Source: Xanthostigma xanthostigma
Taxonomy: Eukaryota > Arthropoda > Insecta > Raphidioptera > Raphidiidae
NCBI GenBank assembly: GCA_963575645.1
Contig: OY754464.1
Span: 44,506,192-44,570,191, forward strand
Reading direction: 5' to 3'
DNA length: 64,000 bases
A program made the translations under genes and the position numbers. Positions 1 to 11,703 of this stretch are shown here, piece after piece (position 1 is the first letter of the stretch; every line of letters starts with the position of its first letter). The notes under the pieces are model-generated. The model had not been told where the DNA came from. It saw only the letters and a program-made list of their open reading frames with translations, and did not search any database.

Positions 1-529
1 GATTTCAAAATAATACCAGCATTTTAAAATTTTTATCATCGTAAGATGAACAAAAAAGAATAAAAATGCTGTCTGCTCACATTTCAACCTGATTCACTAC
101 ACCATTTGTGACAAATAAGTATGTTTTTAAAATTCGCTCTTATTAAACAGGAGTAAATATGGATAAAGTTTTTTTTTTTTAATTCTGTAGCTTTTATCAA
201 AATATAACCATTGTAATGAGACGTCTAGTACTTAATAATATGACATTTCTGAACAAATTCGTACATTTTTCAAGTTATTTTACTACTTAATTAATCAATT
301 ATAGACAAAAACAGAAGTCAAAACACGATATGACGTCATTCGTTCCGAAAATTAGAAACAATATTGCAATAGTGTTTCAGTCGTTTTTTTTTATAAACTG
401 CATCTGTCATTAATTTTCCCTTCCATTATTTTCTCTCTATGATATTACATTTTTTTCTATTTTTTTATTTAATTATAGTCACAAAATTTGTTTCCAATAT
501 GTAAACGCACATTTTTTCATGTACCTATA
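1..529. other. No recognisable feature
   Basis: AT-rich sequence with homopolymer runs. I see no coding frame, repeat pair or RNA gene here. Confidence 0.5.
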
Positions 530-995
530 CAGAGTGAGTTTTAAGTTGATGCTTTTTTTACAGCGAGTAAAAATCAAATAGACGAGCAAATATTTCAAAT
601 AGTTTTTTTATCAAAACTCAAAAATAAGAAAGAAACAGCCTTTCGAAGTTTAAATAAATTTTATTAAATTTTCTTTAATTTTGAGGTCGGTCCTGGGGTT
701 ATATTATGTCACTATGGAAATAAGTTGTTATTATCTCTCAAAAACAGAACAATACACATATTGTTAGTTTCAAATAAGCACCAACATACTTGATAATAAC
801 AACTTATTTCCATAGTGACATAATATAATCCCAGGACCGACCTCAAAATTAAAGAAAATTTAATAAAATTTATTTAAACTTCGAAAGGCTGTTTCTCTCT
901 TATTTTTGAGTTTTGATAAAGAAACTATTTGAAATATTTGCTTGTCTATTTGATTTTTACACGCTGTAAAAAAAGCATCAACTTAAAACTCAACT
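530..995. mobile_element. Palindromic MITE, family M-530 (copy 1)
   Basis: Two arms of about 205 bp (530-735 and 790-995) are near-perfect reverse complements around a short loop. The ends read CAGAGTGAGTTTTAAGT on the left and the matching complement on the right, flanked by TA-like sequence. A CAGAGTG-type end with TA flanks is usual for Tc1/mariner-derived non-autonomous elements, so that origin is inferred. A second copy lies at 56660-57141. Confidence 0.85.
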
Positions 996-1067
996 AGTAA
1001 TAAACATTGCAACATTTGCAATCACCACAGTACTCGATTTTTTAATTGTTTTTGTGTGATAATTTCG

Positions 1068-2096
1068 TGGGTCCAAAAGAACGTTGGCTAGCATGGGTAA
1101 CTTTGTTATAGTGGAGATAGAAAGTCAGTTAAATAGGCAAAGTAGTACAGAAAATTGAGCTCATTAACGTCCCGTCGAAAAAACAATTGAATTTTGACAC
1201 CCTAGGAATTTATTTAGAAAATAGTGAAAATTGCCGTTTTTGAAAACTGGTCATAATTTTTTTATTTATGAAGATATCTGAAAATTTCTTTGACCATTTT
1301 TGATACCTTTTTAAAGTTTTTTCAGTGGCGTGGGTATATTTATATCCATTACATAATGAGATATTGACATGAATTTTGGTTTTTCTTATAGACGCCATTT
1401 TGGATTTTTAGATATTCGAACTCTGTTTATTTTTCTGATTCATTTGATATATACCCTATATCTAAATGATAACAAAGTTACGAAACTGATCAAAAGAGCT
1501 TTTTGACATTATCTATACTGATCAGAGTGTGCCGTGTAAAACAAAATTTGTTGAAACAAATGAATACCGACAGTTTAACAATCTGTCAAGCTATTGCTGT
1601 GGTTTTGCTAGTTAGTTTTATTTAATTTGCACTAAAATGGCTAAGAATTTTCAAATTTGGAAAAATACGATATATATGTTTGCGCACACATTATGCATAA
1701 TAAAAATACCACGCTCAAGCTGAATACCTGGTTGATTTCTTACCATCAATTTCAACGCTTGCTAAAACTAATTTTTCTTGTTCTTCTTCACGGTGTCGAA
1801 TACTTTTAAATTTGTATTTATATTCCTAAAAGTATTTGAATTAGGCTGTCGCCTTTCTGGATAAAGGTTCAAGTATTCAGCTTGAGCCAACGTGGTATTT
1901 TGATTATGTATAATGTGTGCGCAAAACATATCGTATTTTTCCAAATTTGAAAATACTTAGCCATTGGTTGTCAAAATTCAATTATTTTTTTACGACAGGA
2001 CATTAATGATCACAATTTTCTGCACTACTTTGCCCGTTTAACCGACTTCTATCTCCACTTATAACAAAGTTACCCATGTTATTTGGACACTCTGTA
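1068..2096. mobile_element. Foldback element with an interrupted left arm
   Basis: The outer arms (about 1071-1207 and 1967-2096) carry the complementary motif TGGGTAACTTTGTTATA. A second pair (about 1636-1730 and 1872-1963) continues the same palindrome. On the right the two blocks are contiguous; on the left they are separated by about 430 bp (1207-1635), which is therefore a later insertion or an asymmetric remnant. No coding frame is present. The terminal GTGTCCAAATAACATGGG motif next to TACAGA is mariner-like. Confidence 0.75.
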
Positions 2097-2119
2097 TACT
2101 CGGTCTCGAACCACCTTAA

Positions 2120-2458
2120 AATAATATGATGAAAAACATGAAGTTGGTGACAGACTAAATTAATTATTTTTATCTCGAATACGGCTCTTGATTAAATTTA
2201 AACAAATTATAGCGAATTATTTTCAATTATTGTCGTCTGCCTTGGAAAATATTTTTGTATACCTGGCAGACCTCTCCCCAAATGACTAAGTATGCAATGT
2301 GAAGTCTGCCAGGTATGCCCAAAAAATTGCAAGGCAGACGATATTAATTGATACTGCTGTGTAAACTTATCATCCAGTATTGAGCCATATTCGAGATCCT
2401 GACAAGAAAAAAATGTTTTAGTCTGACAACGATTTGATGTTTTTCATCATAATATTTG
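2120..2458. repeat. Palindromic element
   Basis: An outer complementary pair (ATATGATGAAAAACAT at about 2127 and its complement near 2440) encloses an inner pair at 2233-2271 and 2303-2340 (CGTCTGCC, then GTATACCTGGCAGAC). The arms are imperfect, as in an ageing MITE. No target duplication was found. Confidence 0.7.
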
Positions 2459-5400
2459 TCTAATAAAATCAATAATAAACTGTTAGTGCCGTTAGTGGTA
2501 TTGTCCGATAGACTGTTGAATGGCCAGAGCTGGAACTATTAGTTTATGATTGTAAAGATATATTACGAATACGTCAGTAAAGAATACCAAAGTAATGGCA
2601 GTTTTCTCCGTAATAGGTGGGTACACACAAGCCAGCAGGAGGTAAAAACAGTTTAGATACGTTCACAGATAGAAAATTATACAAGTATTCGTTTGTGAAT
2701 TGCTGTCTTTTCAATTGAATTGAGGGTGATTTCTCGTGGTGATCGCCGGTCGGTCAAATAAATTGCTCCGTGCAGATTTCACTAAAATCAGCGATTTCGT
2801 TTCGTAGTGAAAAGACAATTATTCAGAGAAACTAAACAAAGCTATGTTTATTTGCTGAATCAGTTTAATCTCAGATTTGCATTATTTACAGTTCTAAAAA
2901 AAATCAAAATCGTATGATGTAGTAAGTAGTAATAGTCAAAGAGCTATCAAACATTTTTGAGTAAGTATTTGAGGCACCCATAGAAATTTGCGTAAGAATT
3001 CTTTTCTAACGTCTGAACACAAAATCAAAGGCCTAGCTGCTGGATAGTGGGACCTAATCAACCCTTGAATTTTTAACTTTGTGAAATTTAATTTGCAAAA
3101 AATATCCTTGAGGTATTTTGAAATTTTAATAACTTCGAATTTAGTATTTGATAAAAAAAATAATTAAGCCAGATTACTTACTCCTGTCTAAATGTTTACC
3201 AAGCAGTTTCAAAACTGTAGATTGAAATGTCTATTATACGTGAGTGCGGGTAAGACGCTACGAGTAGATTGAAGTGAGAGAGAGCGTAATACGGCGGTCA
3301 GCTGCATCGAAGCGTGCTGCGGTGCGATTGACTCTCAGGACTGCCATCTTCTTATTCTTGTTGTTTGCATTTGAATCTATTAATCAAATTTCTTCCAATA
3401 TGAGATAATCGAATTATTCAAAACAAAATTTGTTTTAAATTAGTCGAGAATTTTTATTTATTCAAATAATCGAATTATATTATCAAATTCGAGTCCATTC
3501 AAATGAATACATTCAAACTTCAAAATTTCCAAGTAACCTAAAGAGTTTTGTCTTATTTTGATCGCAACAGAGGACGTCATTACAATTTTTGGTGGTATAT
3601 TTCCTTGTGCTCACGCATTTCTTCAGGCAAGTTTCTGAGTAGGTATTTCAAGAAATTTATAAATATTCTTTTCGCACAGAACCTCTCTACATCATTTAAA
3701 ATCAAGTTTTAAAATTCCATATCATAGAACTCTCCAAATGTTTGTGATGTTTTGAGCAGAAGAACATATGCTAGTGCTGCTTACTCATATAAATTATTAT
3801 ATCACAGAATCCTTCGATCTGTGGTGAACCAACAGTTTCTTCGTAAGTAGTTAAAATATCTGACACGCTGTGTCATTTTTAAAAAAATTTAAGTATTTGT
3901 ATTTGCTTACAAAGAAATCCGTAAAGAAGAGCCCAACAATAAATTCGTAATAAAAGTGTAATTTTTAGATTTTTATAATTGTGCGGAAGTTTTAAGGTTT
4001 AAAGAGAAACGTGTAACTATTTACAAAAAAGTATATTTTTAATAGGAACCCAGGAATAAGAAGCAAGCTCGAGCCAAGGAACTAAGGCATAGTCAATTTT
4101 AAGAAACCGGTGGTGGATATCAGTAAGCCGCCATTTTTGAGTCCTATACAAGTGGCTCCCTATCTCAAAAACTTTCTTCTAGCCTCTTTTGTAATCACAG
4201 AATTCCAATCAAAAAGTCGAACTTTTTATGTATCTAGACGCACTATTGGAATGTGATTATGTGAGTCGCTTATAAAATGTAAGTTAAACAAAATATTGTA
4301 GCTATGGGTAGGATGTATAAATAGGCTTTAATTTGTTTTCGCTGTGTCACGTCAGAAAAGCGTACACTAGAATCATGCGCCATGCAGTCTCACCCTCTGT
4401 ATTTGCAGCTTCTCGTCGGGTCGGGACAAAACGGTGCGGTGTCACGATTTACCCCGTGATTTCTCAACGACAAATTAGTTTCTTGTCTATCCATACGTCT
4501 CTACATCCGTCTACATATTATACGTTTCTACTAGACTACAACACACATACATTTGCACAGTATATGGTACTATGACTATTACAGTTGTCCGTCTTTTGCG
4601 TGTGTCTGCTTCTTTTCTATCAGATCTCGTCCCTTGTCATTCTCTCTATAGTTCCAGATAAAACACATTGTCCACTCAGACGGACATTTTATACCCTATT
4701 TCTTTCTAAAGGACAAGTAGAAAGAATTATAACAAAGCAGCCACTCTTTAATTGAGAACAAACACTCGCCTCAGGCAGGTTCTAAACTGAATATTAATTC
4801 ATCTCATTATTTGGTATATTAATGTAAAAATCATAATCACTTTGTAATGCCGTAAAAAAGATGTTAGATTATATTTATAATAATAGTTGATGACTTTGTC
4901 GACAAAAATATTATATGTAATTTTCAAATTCAGGTAACTTTTTATAGCATATTTTTAAATTTGATTTTGTAAGAAATGTTTAACAATTAATGTGTTCTAA
5001 ATCAGTCATAAATAATTACAATATTAATATGAAGTAAGTAGTAACTCGAAATAAATTATTTCTTAGACCGATCAACGGTATACATAAAATAGATATTGCC
5101 AAGTTGAATAAAAGGGAAGTCAGGGTGTCGTTTAGGGAGCATATCAAACCAAGAAATCAATGATAAGGGATAGTGCAATTGCCCTAACGCCATAAATGTC
5201 TAATGCTTAATTTAAGCGTCTGCAGATACTACGTGAATTATATGGGCTGTATATTTATCACGCCTTCAATTAACTTACGGCTTGACCAGAAATTGATTTG
5301 ATTCCATACAATCATTATTGATATTTGCATAGGATATCGGTTTTAAAAGCGATTTGGATGAATCTGAATAAAAAAATAATGGATTATTTTATTAAAAAAA

Positions 5401-5470
5401 ATTTTTTTTTAACGGTGTAGATTGGTTGAATCTATGCTGACGTCACAAGTTAGTAAATACCTGTCATTAT
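2459..5470. other. Unassigned, no supported gene
   Basis: About 3 kb of low-complexity AT-rich DNA with scattered stops in all frames. One 80-residue frame at 4333-4575 has no recognisable domain or coding signature, so I do not call it. I see no inverted arms or tandem arrays. Confidence 0.4.
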
Positions 5471-5598
5471 ATTACCGCTAACTCAGTGTTTTGGCGACTT
5501 GCAAATTTTGCAATTTCGAAACTCTACTTGATAAATTGTTGAGTGATATTGTTATATTATACAATTTCCTTGTAATATTTTTGCGTTTTTTTCCGAAC

Positions 5599-5726
5599 AT
5601 GAATAGAAATTTTGTGAAAGCATACAGCGGAAACCTGCCTCAAGTTGATGCTATTACGGTCGGAGTTTTCTTTAAAAATAAGCCTGATTTTTATGGTGTT
5701 GAGCTCAGAAATGTGAAAACAATAAT
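5599..5726 (+). pseudogene. Orphan coding exon with splice donor, possibly of a YqaJ/SWIM-type mobile gene
   Basis: A reading frame from the first true ATG (5599) encodes about 42 residues including LPQVDAITVGVFFKNKPDF and VELRNVKT. It ends at a consensus 5' splice donor (GTAAGT at 5727). The hydrophobic/FFK/PDF/RNVK pattern resembles, from memory, the first exon of hemipteran mobile-gene families that combine a SWIM zinc finger with a YqaJ-type exonuclease domain. That link is inference. No downstream exon with the expected cysteine and histidine motifs was found in the following kilobases, so this is probably a stranded fragment or a chance frame. Confidence 0.35.
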
Positions 5727-5759
5727 GTAAGTATTTTAAAAACTTAGCCATTTATCGTG

Positions 5760-6560
5760 AAACTGTTCTCCATCTGTAATAAATAGACAAGTTATTTTGA
5801 TGGGTTTGTACACTCATGTTTTATGCATTTTTGTATTTTTTTGAACACAATATAAGAATAGTTTTTCTGAAGTTTTTATTAAAGTATTTGTGCATGATGG
5901 CACTACACACCATTTGCAACCCATTTCCTTACGTAAATCACATAGTCAAAACTAACAAAAACAGCAGAATGCTAACCAAAGTGAGACTTTTGATATTTAC
6001 TATTTAGTAACCTGTAACGTCACGTGATCCAATGCGAAGCCATATTGCTCAAGGTAGCGTTTTGGTGGAAGATTTAAACAGTGCATTTTTAATTGCTATT
6101 TTTTACAGGGATACATAAAAAATGAAAATTTAACTTTTGTGAGCTCGATAAACACTATTTAATATTCTAAGATGGTTTCCAGAAACCAGTCGAATAGCCT
6201 ATTACGTTAGCTTGTAAATTATTTTCATAAATTAAAATCCTATACAGTTTCCTCCAGAAGTAACGCCAATAATTTTTAGGTTAAATTTTTTGGAAAACTT
6301 CAAATCGAGAAGCCACCTGCGGGCGTTTAAGTCAAATTTTATATTTTTCGATATTTTGATGTCAAATTTTGGAAAAATGGCCCATGAATTTTTGCTGCTA
6401 CTTTTTTCCGGGAATGTGGAGCCGTAAATTATGTCGTCAAAACCAAACGGTTAAGACGATAGTTTTTTCGATTTACCTCCCCCCCTTATCTTAAAGTGAG
6501 TCCAGATTTCGCCTATATATCATGTAAGAAAAAATGCTCTAAATTACTTAAATAGCTTAT
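5760..6560. other. Unassigned
   Basis: AT-rich DNA without recognisable arms or coding frames. A short ORF at 5816-6007 has no recognisable features. Confidence 0.4.
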
Positions 6561-6991
6561 ATACCAGGCGACAGAAAGTTAGGACATGTTTTTTTGCGCG
6601 TCAGCTCCTAATTACAAGCAGCATCCGCATCCTTCTTCAAAGCATAAGCTTATACACAGAGTGTTTCTCTGTCGCACCCTACTCTCTTTAATACCAGCCA
6701 TTACCCGCGTCATCGCACGACTTAAAGTAAATTTTATTTTCTTTGTTGTTATATTATGTCAAATGTCAATATTATTATTTATTATTTGGAATTGCCCCGC
6801 CGTCCAATTAACTGGATATTTTTCGACTAGATCTAATTAAGCTAAAGATTTGAATTTTCGCACACATATGTACTATAAGTCTGGTGACAATGTAGGTATC
6901 CAATATAGCAGACGCCCCAAGATTACTTTTTTCTTCACAACCCTTTTGAATAAAATTAACAAATAATTTTTATAAATTAACGTTTTAAGGT

Positions 6992-7033
6992 AGTACGAGC
7001 ACCAAGGCGATTTTAAATAAAAGGCTTGCTTTT
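6992..7033 (+). mobile_element. Fragment of palindromic element P
   Basis: GGTAGTACGAGCACCAAGGC and the following bases match the terminus of element P (18236-18690). They are preceded directly by TTAA, the apparent target of P. Only about 42 bp remain before repeat Q starts. Confidence 0.65.
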
Positions 7034-7182
7034 TAGGCGCGATTAGCGTAAGCTAAAGCGCCTTATATGTACTCGCTTTGTCTGTGAGTCACGCTTTTTG
7101 TATCCAGCGTACAGCCCAAACGCCTACACCGATTTTAAAAAACTTTTTTTTGTTCGTTTCATATCCGGGTAACTTAAATCCT
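7034..7182 (+). repeat. Repeat Q, copy 1, with a tetraloop hairpin
   Basis: It begins with a hairpin: AGGCGC and GCGCCT enclose TTAGC-GTAA-GCTAA. This is followed by ATATGTACTCGCTTTGTC and CCAGCGTACAGCCCAAACGC. A second copy in the same orientation is at 8904-9072. Confidence 0.7.
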
Positions 7183-7421
7183 AAGACTAAAAACAAGAAA
7201 AATAAAATAATAATAAAAAGAAAGTTTTTATTGAAATGTACCAAAAAGGAAATAGAATTATTTTAATATTTTAGGGTAATAATTATAAAAAAGTTGGTGG
7301 TGACTAATAAACGATCATAGAGTTTATAGTAGGGGAGCCCAAGCGGGGATTTTTGAAGTGACTCTAGCGTGTCAGAAAATATATAGGGAGAATCCTTGCA
7401 CCCTTTAAGAGCCCGTTTGCC

Positions 7422-8077
7422 GATCACAGAGGGGAAGCTGTATTTTGCGGCGTGTGGTGAGGAAACATTTTGAAACATTCCATTCATAATAGTACACCTA
7501 ATTATTGTGGTCTATGAGAATTGAATGCTCTCTCTCTATCTTTCACACATGTGAGAAGGATTGACAAAGAGAACCGAATTATTATATGCCTCGTTATAGT
7601 GATATACATACTATTACATGTGTTAGTATACTAACACAGACACGTATAGACTGCAGATATCAAATAGGGATGTGCTATATTCATTTTATATCCAGAATTA
7701 CAAAACTTTACAACATATAATTTATCTGCAAAGAAATAGTTTACAAAAAATAGAATTATGTTAAATGTCACAAAAATATGGAAAAAAATGTATTGTATAT
7801 TCATAATAATAACTATAATACAGTAGGTACTGTTTGTTACAATTAGGGTTGCCACCTTTTTTTCGAAAAAAAAAAGTATTTTTTTAAAGTTGCAAAAATA
7901 TAGGACTTTCATTATTTGTTTTATATATTATTTATTTAATTATTTAATTTATGACTGCGTTTCTTTACTCCACAGACCACAGTGACACAACTATTAGCCA
8001 ACTTATGAGCTATGGAATCTAATACAGTTGCATAAATAAAAATTTGAAAATAAGTTTGACCCTGCAGGCCATCCCTG
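7422..8077. other. Interior of the TTAA element, no gene
   Basis: AT-rich sequence with a perfect 20-bp palindrome (TGTGTTAGTATACTAACACA, 7619-7638). No supported coding frame. Confidence 0.45.
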
Positions 8078-8078
8078 T

Positions 8079-8831
8079 AACTTCCCGCTATTTTCGAGTT
8101 CAAAACGCTCAAAAATATATAAAATATAGCAAAAAGTTTATTTTTTAGCTCTTCGAGCCCAAAAAAAAAACACTATGTTACGAAATTTTCGTTCACGATA
8201 TCTCATTACAAATGAACCGATTTTGATGCGATTTGCGGTAGTCGACGCAATTTTTTAACCTAAAAAAATAATTTATTACAGAAAAATCGATCTCATAGGA
8301 ATTTTACGAGCAATTTTTAAAAAAAACACTTTTTTACGATTTTTTCGTTCACGGTATCTCGTGAACAAATGAACCGATTTTGATGCGGTTTGCGGAAATC
8401 GACGCAGTTTGTTACGGAGAAGAGCTGATTAGATTTTGGAATTAATCGGTTTAGTAGTTTAGAAAATATTTTACAAAAGCAAATTTTAAAAAATTTTTGA
8501 AACTTGTTTTTTTAAGATTTCTCAAATTTTTTTGGGCCGAATCGTTTCAAATTTTCAGGAAGTCTAAGTTCACCAAGTTCACGTCAGATGCCGCAAAATG
8601 CGTTTCAGTCGGACACTCCATTCAAAAGATATAAAAGGTTTACATACATACATATACACACACACACACACACATACAGCCCTACGGACATCACCGCCAA
8701 AATAGTTTCAATAGCTTCCTAGGACCTCAAAACGTCAATATCTGGCGAAAACTCGATTTTCGAAAATCGGGGTGAAACCAATAACTTCCCGATTTTTGAA
8801 AAAAAAATTTTTTTTTTTTAAGCGGGAAGTT
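8079..8831. mobile_element. MITE with AACTTCCCGCT ends
   Basis: The terminal inverted repeats are AACTTCCCGCT (8079) and AGCGGGAAGTT (ending 8831), each next to TA. The interior contains two related blocks with TGAACCGATTTTGATGCG (about 8212 and 8365), an (AC)n tract at 8655-8674 and the phrase CTTCCTAGGACCTCAAAACG. I recall this type as a widespread insect non-autonomous element; the exact family is not assigned. No ORF. Confidence 0.75.
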
Positions 8832-8903
8832 AATAATAAATCAGTTAATTTACTAGAAATCAATTAAAAAAATGAATGCACACTTTTTATTTTTTTGGTT
8901 TTT

Positions 8904-9072
8904 AGGCGCGAATAGCGTAAGCTAAAGCGCCTATATGTACTCGCTTTGTCTGTGAATCTGTGAATCTGTGAATCTGTGAGTCACGCTTTTTGTATCCAGC
9001 GTACAGCCCAAACGCATTAACCGATTTTAAAAAACTTTTTTTTGTTCGATTCGTCTCCGGGTAACTTAAATC
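8904..9072 (+). repeat. Repeat Q, copy 2
   Basis: Direct copy of 7034-7182 with the same tetraloop hairpin, but expanded by four tandem copies of an 8-bp unit TCTGTGAA (8949-8980) where copy 1 has one. Downstream sequence (9110-9330) is the reverse complement of 10690-10880. Confidence 0.75.
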
Positions 9073-9562
9073 CTAACGTCGCCCGATTTTTGAATTTTTG
9101 TCCCAGAGGGGAGAAAATTAGGAAAAAAAAAGTTTTTTGCTTATTTCTCGCTCAATTTAAATCAGATCGGTTTGAAACCAGTCTTAAACGAAAGAGGAGA
9201 ACATTTTACATATATTTCGTGTAACAGAATTTGCCCAAACAGTTTTTTTATCCCGATTTATATAGAAATAAATTCATTTTATACATAATTATATAGAAAT
9301 GAATTCAATTTAATTGTTGCACGGTTTAACATGACAATTTAAAATACGAGCACCAAGGTAATTTGAAATAGAAAGGATTGATTTTTTTTTTAAGTTGGAC
9401 TAAGTCTAAACCAATTCTGAAAATTTTAGGGGGGGTTGCCCGATTATTTATATAAATAAATGACTTCAAAAGTAGGCATATTTAACATTGGCTTTATGGT
9501 AAAACGGTAGATGGATGATATGTTTTCATTGATTTCTCCAAAACTAGTCGGTGGAAATTAAA

Positions 9563-11080
9563 AAAAACCGGTCAAGTGCGAGTCGGACTCGCATACGAAG
9601 GGTTCCGTACACTATGTACTTTTTAAATACTTTTGTAAAAGAAACAAGAGAGGCGCTATAACAATATGTAACCAGTGGGAGTATGCAAGTAGTTCAAGAA
9701 TATCAAGGCGTGAAATTTTACATAATTCACCCCGGCGTTTTTATATTATAAACACTTTTTTTACAAAAATTTCTTGTAGAATAAAATAATATAAGGTTTT
9801 GATAAATATACCATTATATCAAATAACAACGTTATGGCAAATATCTCTGTTGCGCATGCGCCGATTTCCCCAAAAAAAAAAAAAATACAAAACTTTAGAA
9901 TATTAAACCATTATGAAACGTATACCATTATTATATAAAAACAATGTTATAGCATATATCTCTTCTGCGCATGCGCCGCCTTTCCCCCTAAAACTTTTTA
10001 CAAAACTTTCTTTTAAAATAGAATAATAAACCATTATGAAATATATACTATTATTATATAAAACAACGTTATTGCATATATTTCTTTTGCGCATGCGCCA
10101 ATTTTTCCCAAAAAAATTACAAAACTTTTGTAAACATAGATAGAATAATAAACCGTAATGAAAAGTATACCGTTATTATATAAAAAACAGCCTTATAGTA
10201 TATATTTCTTCTACGCATGCGCCGATTTTTTTCAAAAATTTATTTTACAAAACTCCTGTAAAACAAAATAATACGCCTTTATGAAAAGTATACTATTATC
10301 TTATAAAAACAACATTATAATATATATTTCTTTTGCGCTTGCGCCGACGTCTCTGAAAAACAATAGGCCTCTTCATATTTGCATATCAAACATCCTCCCA
10401 AAATTTGGTTTCATTCCGCTCATCCATGGTGTTGGAATGGTAAAAAATGTAAAAAATGACGTTTGCATCTGTCAAAGCAATATTATGTTCTAATAATTAA
10501 AATTAGTTATTCAAATCGTTAACTCAGAAGGCGTTGCATAAAAATACTAATGTCAAAAGACTGACTAATATTTGAAATGACATTCGTTTTTGAACAAATG
10601 CAATCTTTTTTTTTAAGACAAAACATACGCAATATTTAAATTCCCATAGTACACTATGCAACAAACGAAGACAGACGATCTCTGTGTATGCTATGGATTA
10701 GACAAAATTGAATTTATACATTATATTTCTATATAAAGCTGTACAAAAAAAGTGTTTCGACGAATTCTGTTATACAAAATCTATGCAAAATTTTCTCCTC
10801 TTTCGTTTAAGACAGGTCTCGAAACGATCTGATTTAAATTGAGCGAATTATAAGCAAAAAACTTAGTTTGCTCCTCTTTTGGGAGTTTTGGGGGGTTTTT
10901 AATTATTTGTTGTTCTAGCGGCAATAGAAATACACACTCTGTGAAAATTTCAACTCTCTACCTTTTACGGTTCTTGAGATACAGCCCGCTGACAGACAGA
11001 CAGACAGACAGACAGACGGACAGCGGAGGCTTAGTAATAGGGTCCCGTTTGAGCACCCTTCGGGTACGGAACCCTAAAAA
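9563..11080 (+). mobile_element. Widespread-type insect repeat, itself split by an insertion
   Basis: The left end has GGTCAAGTGCGAGTCGGACT (about 9570) and GAAGGGTTCCGTAC. The right end has TTGTTGTTCTAGCGGCAA, CAGAAAGAC-like phrases, a (GACA)n tract at 10991-11018 and GGGTACGGAACCCTAAAAA. I know these phrases as the two ends of one short repeat common in Lepidoptera and other arthropods. Here about 1.2 kb of R1-type tandem repeats (about 9640-10890) separates them. It inserts into the centre of element P. No coding sequence. Confidence 0.65.
9845..10620 (-). repeat. R1 tandem boxes, minus orientation
   Basis: Five GCGCATGCGC-like boxes lie at 9852, 9967, 10089, 10213 and 10335, spaced 115-124 bp. 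Each is followed by a run of As and ACAAAACTTT, then TATACTATTATTATATAAAA. The unit array ends in a segment with CCTCCCAAAATTTGG (10391) and GAACAAATGCAATC (10595). That segment is the reverse complement of 11250-11460. Confidence 0.75.
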
Positions 11081-11249
11081 AACTATTTAAATTAAAATTA
11101 AAACATTAATAAATTATTGAAAACAAAAAAACCCGTTGTGCCCGACTAATTAAAAAGATATTTAATTAAATAAATATCTTTTTAATTATAAATAAATATT
11201 AAAAAAAGGCAAGCCTTTCATTTAAAATTGCCTTGGTAGTACTAAAATA

Positions 11250-11530
11250 AAAAGATTGCATTTGTTCAAAAACGAATGCCATTATAAATATTGGTAAAAT
11301 GCAACGCCTTCTGAGTTAACAATTTGAATAACTAATTTAGAACATAAAACTTTGACAGTTGCAAACGTCATTTTTGACATTTCTTACCATTCCGACACAA
11401 CGGATGATCGGATTGTAACCAAATTTTGGGAGGATGTTTGATATGCAAATATAAAGTGATTTATTGTTTTTTTGGGGAACATCGGCGCATGCGCAAAAGA
11501 GTATATCTTTTATAATGTTGTTTTATAAAA
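11250..11530 (+). repeat. R1 arm, plus orientation
   Basis: Reverse complement of about 10350-10615, carrying one GGCGCATGCGCAAAAGAG box at 11482. With the minus-oriented block it forms an inverted pair around the 3' part of the 9563-11080 element. Confidence 0.7.
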
Positions 11531-11628
11531 TAATAATATAGTTTTTGACATGATAACGTCTTATAAATTGATGAAACACCAATCTTATAAATTGATAAAA
11601 CACCGGCTGCATGTACGAAAAAGTGTCA

Positions 11629-11703
11629 CGTTCCGAAATCTGTCCCGTTCCGAAATCTGTACCGTTCCAAAATCTGTCCCGTTCCGAAATGTGTCACGTT
11701 CCG
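11629..11703 (+). repeat. 17-bp tandem repeat
   Basis: Four and a half copies of CGTTCCGAAATCTGTCC in exact 17-bp register, with one to three substitutions per unit. The same flanking sequence (GTCTTATAAATTGATGAAACACC) appears at 13124 with only a vestige of the repeat, so the array expanded in one copy. Confidence 0.9.

Larger units (their letters stand above)
6560..7328 (+). repeat. R1 repeat, copy A (left part)
   Basis: R1 is the commonest repeat in the window. This copy shows the R1 landmarks CATTACCCGCGTCA (about 6700), TCTGGTGACAATGTA (6881), GCCCCAAGAT (6912) and ACTAATAAACGATCATAGAG (7302). It stops abruptly at 7328, where a TA-flanked MITE begins, and R1 resumes at 17990. Two further insertions (6992-7033 and 7034-7182) sit inside it. 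It has no coding capacity that I can see. Confidence 0.75.
9346..11246. mobile_element. Palindromic element P, copy interrupted at its centre
   Basis: The left half (9346-9562: TACGAGCACCAAGG, then ATGGATGATATGTTTTCATT and CCAAAACTAGTCGG) and right half (11081-11246: GTTGTGCCCGACTAATT, ending CCTTGGTAGTAC) are the two parts of element P seen at 18236-18690. Between them lies a foreign element (9563-11080). Confidence 0.75.

Noticed and set aside
4333..4575. 80-residue plus-strand ORF
   Set aside because: No recognisable motif and no coding signature; length is compatible with chance.
6586..6840. 84-residue plus-strand ORF
   Set aside because: It lies within repeat R1, and other R1 copies do not preserve the frame.
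9845..10345. Regular repeats suggesting a CRISPR array
   Set aside because: The repeat units are adjacent and about 122 bp, without short direct repeats separated by unique spacers, and the DNA is eukaryotic.
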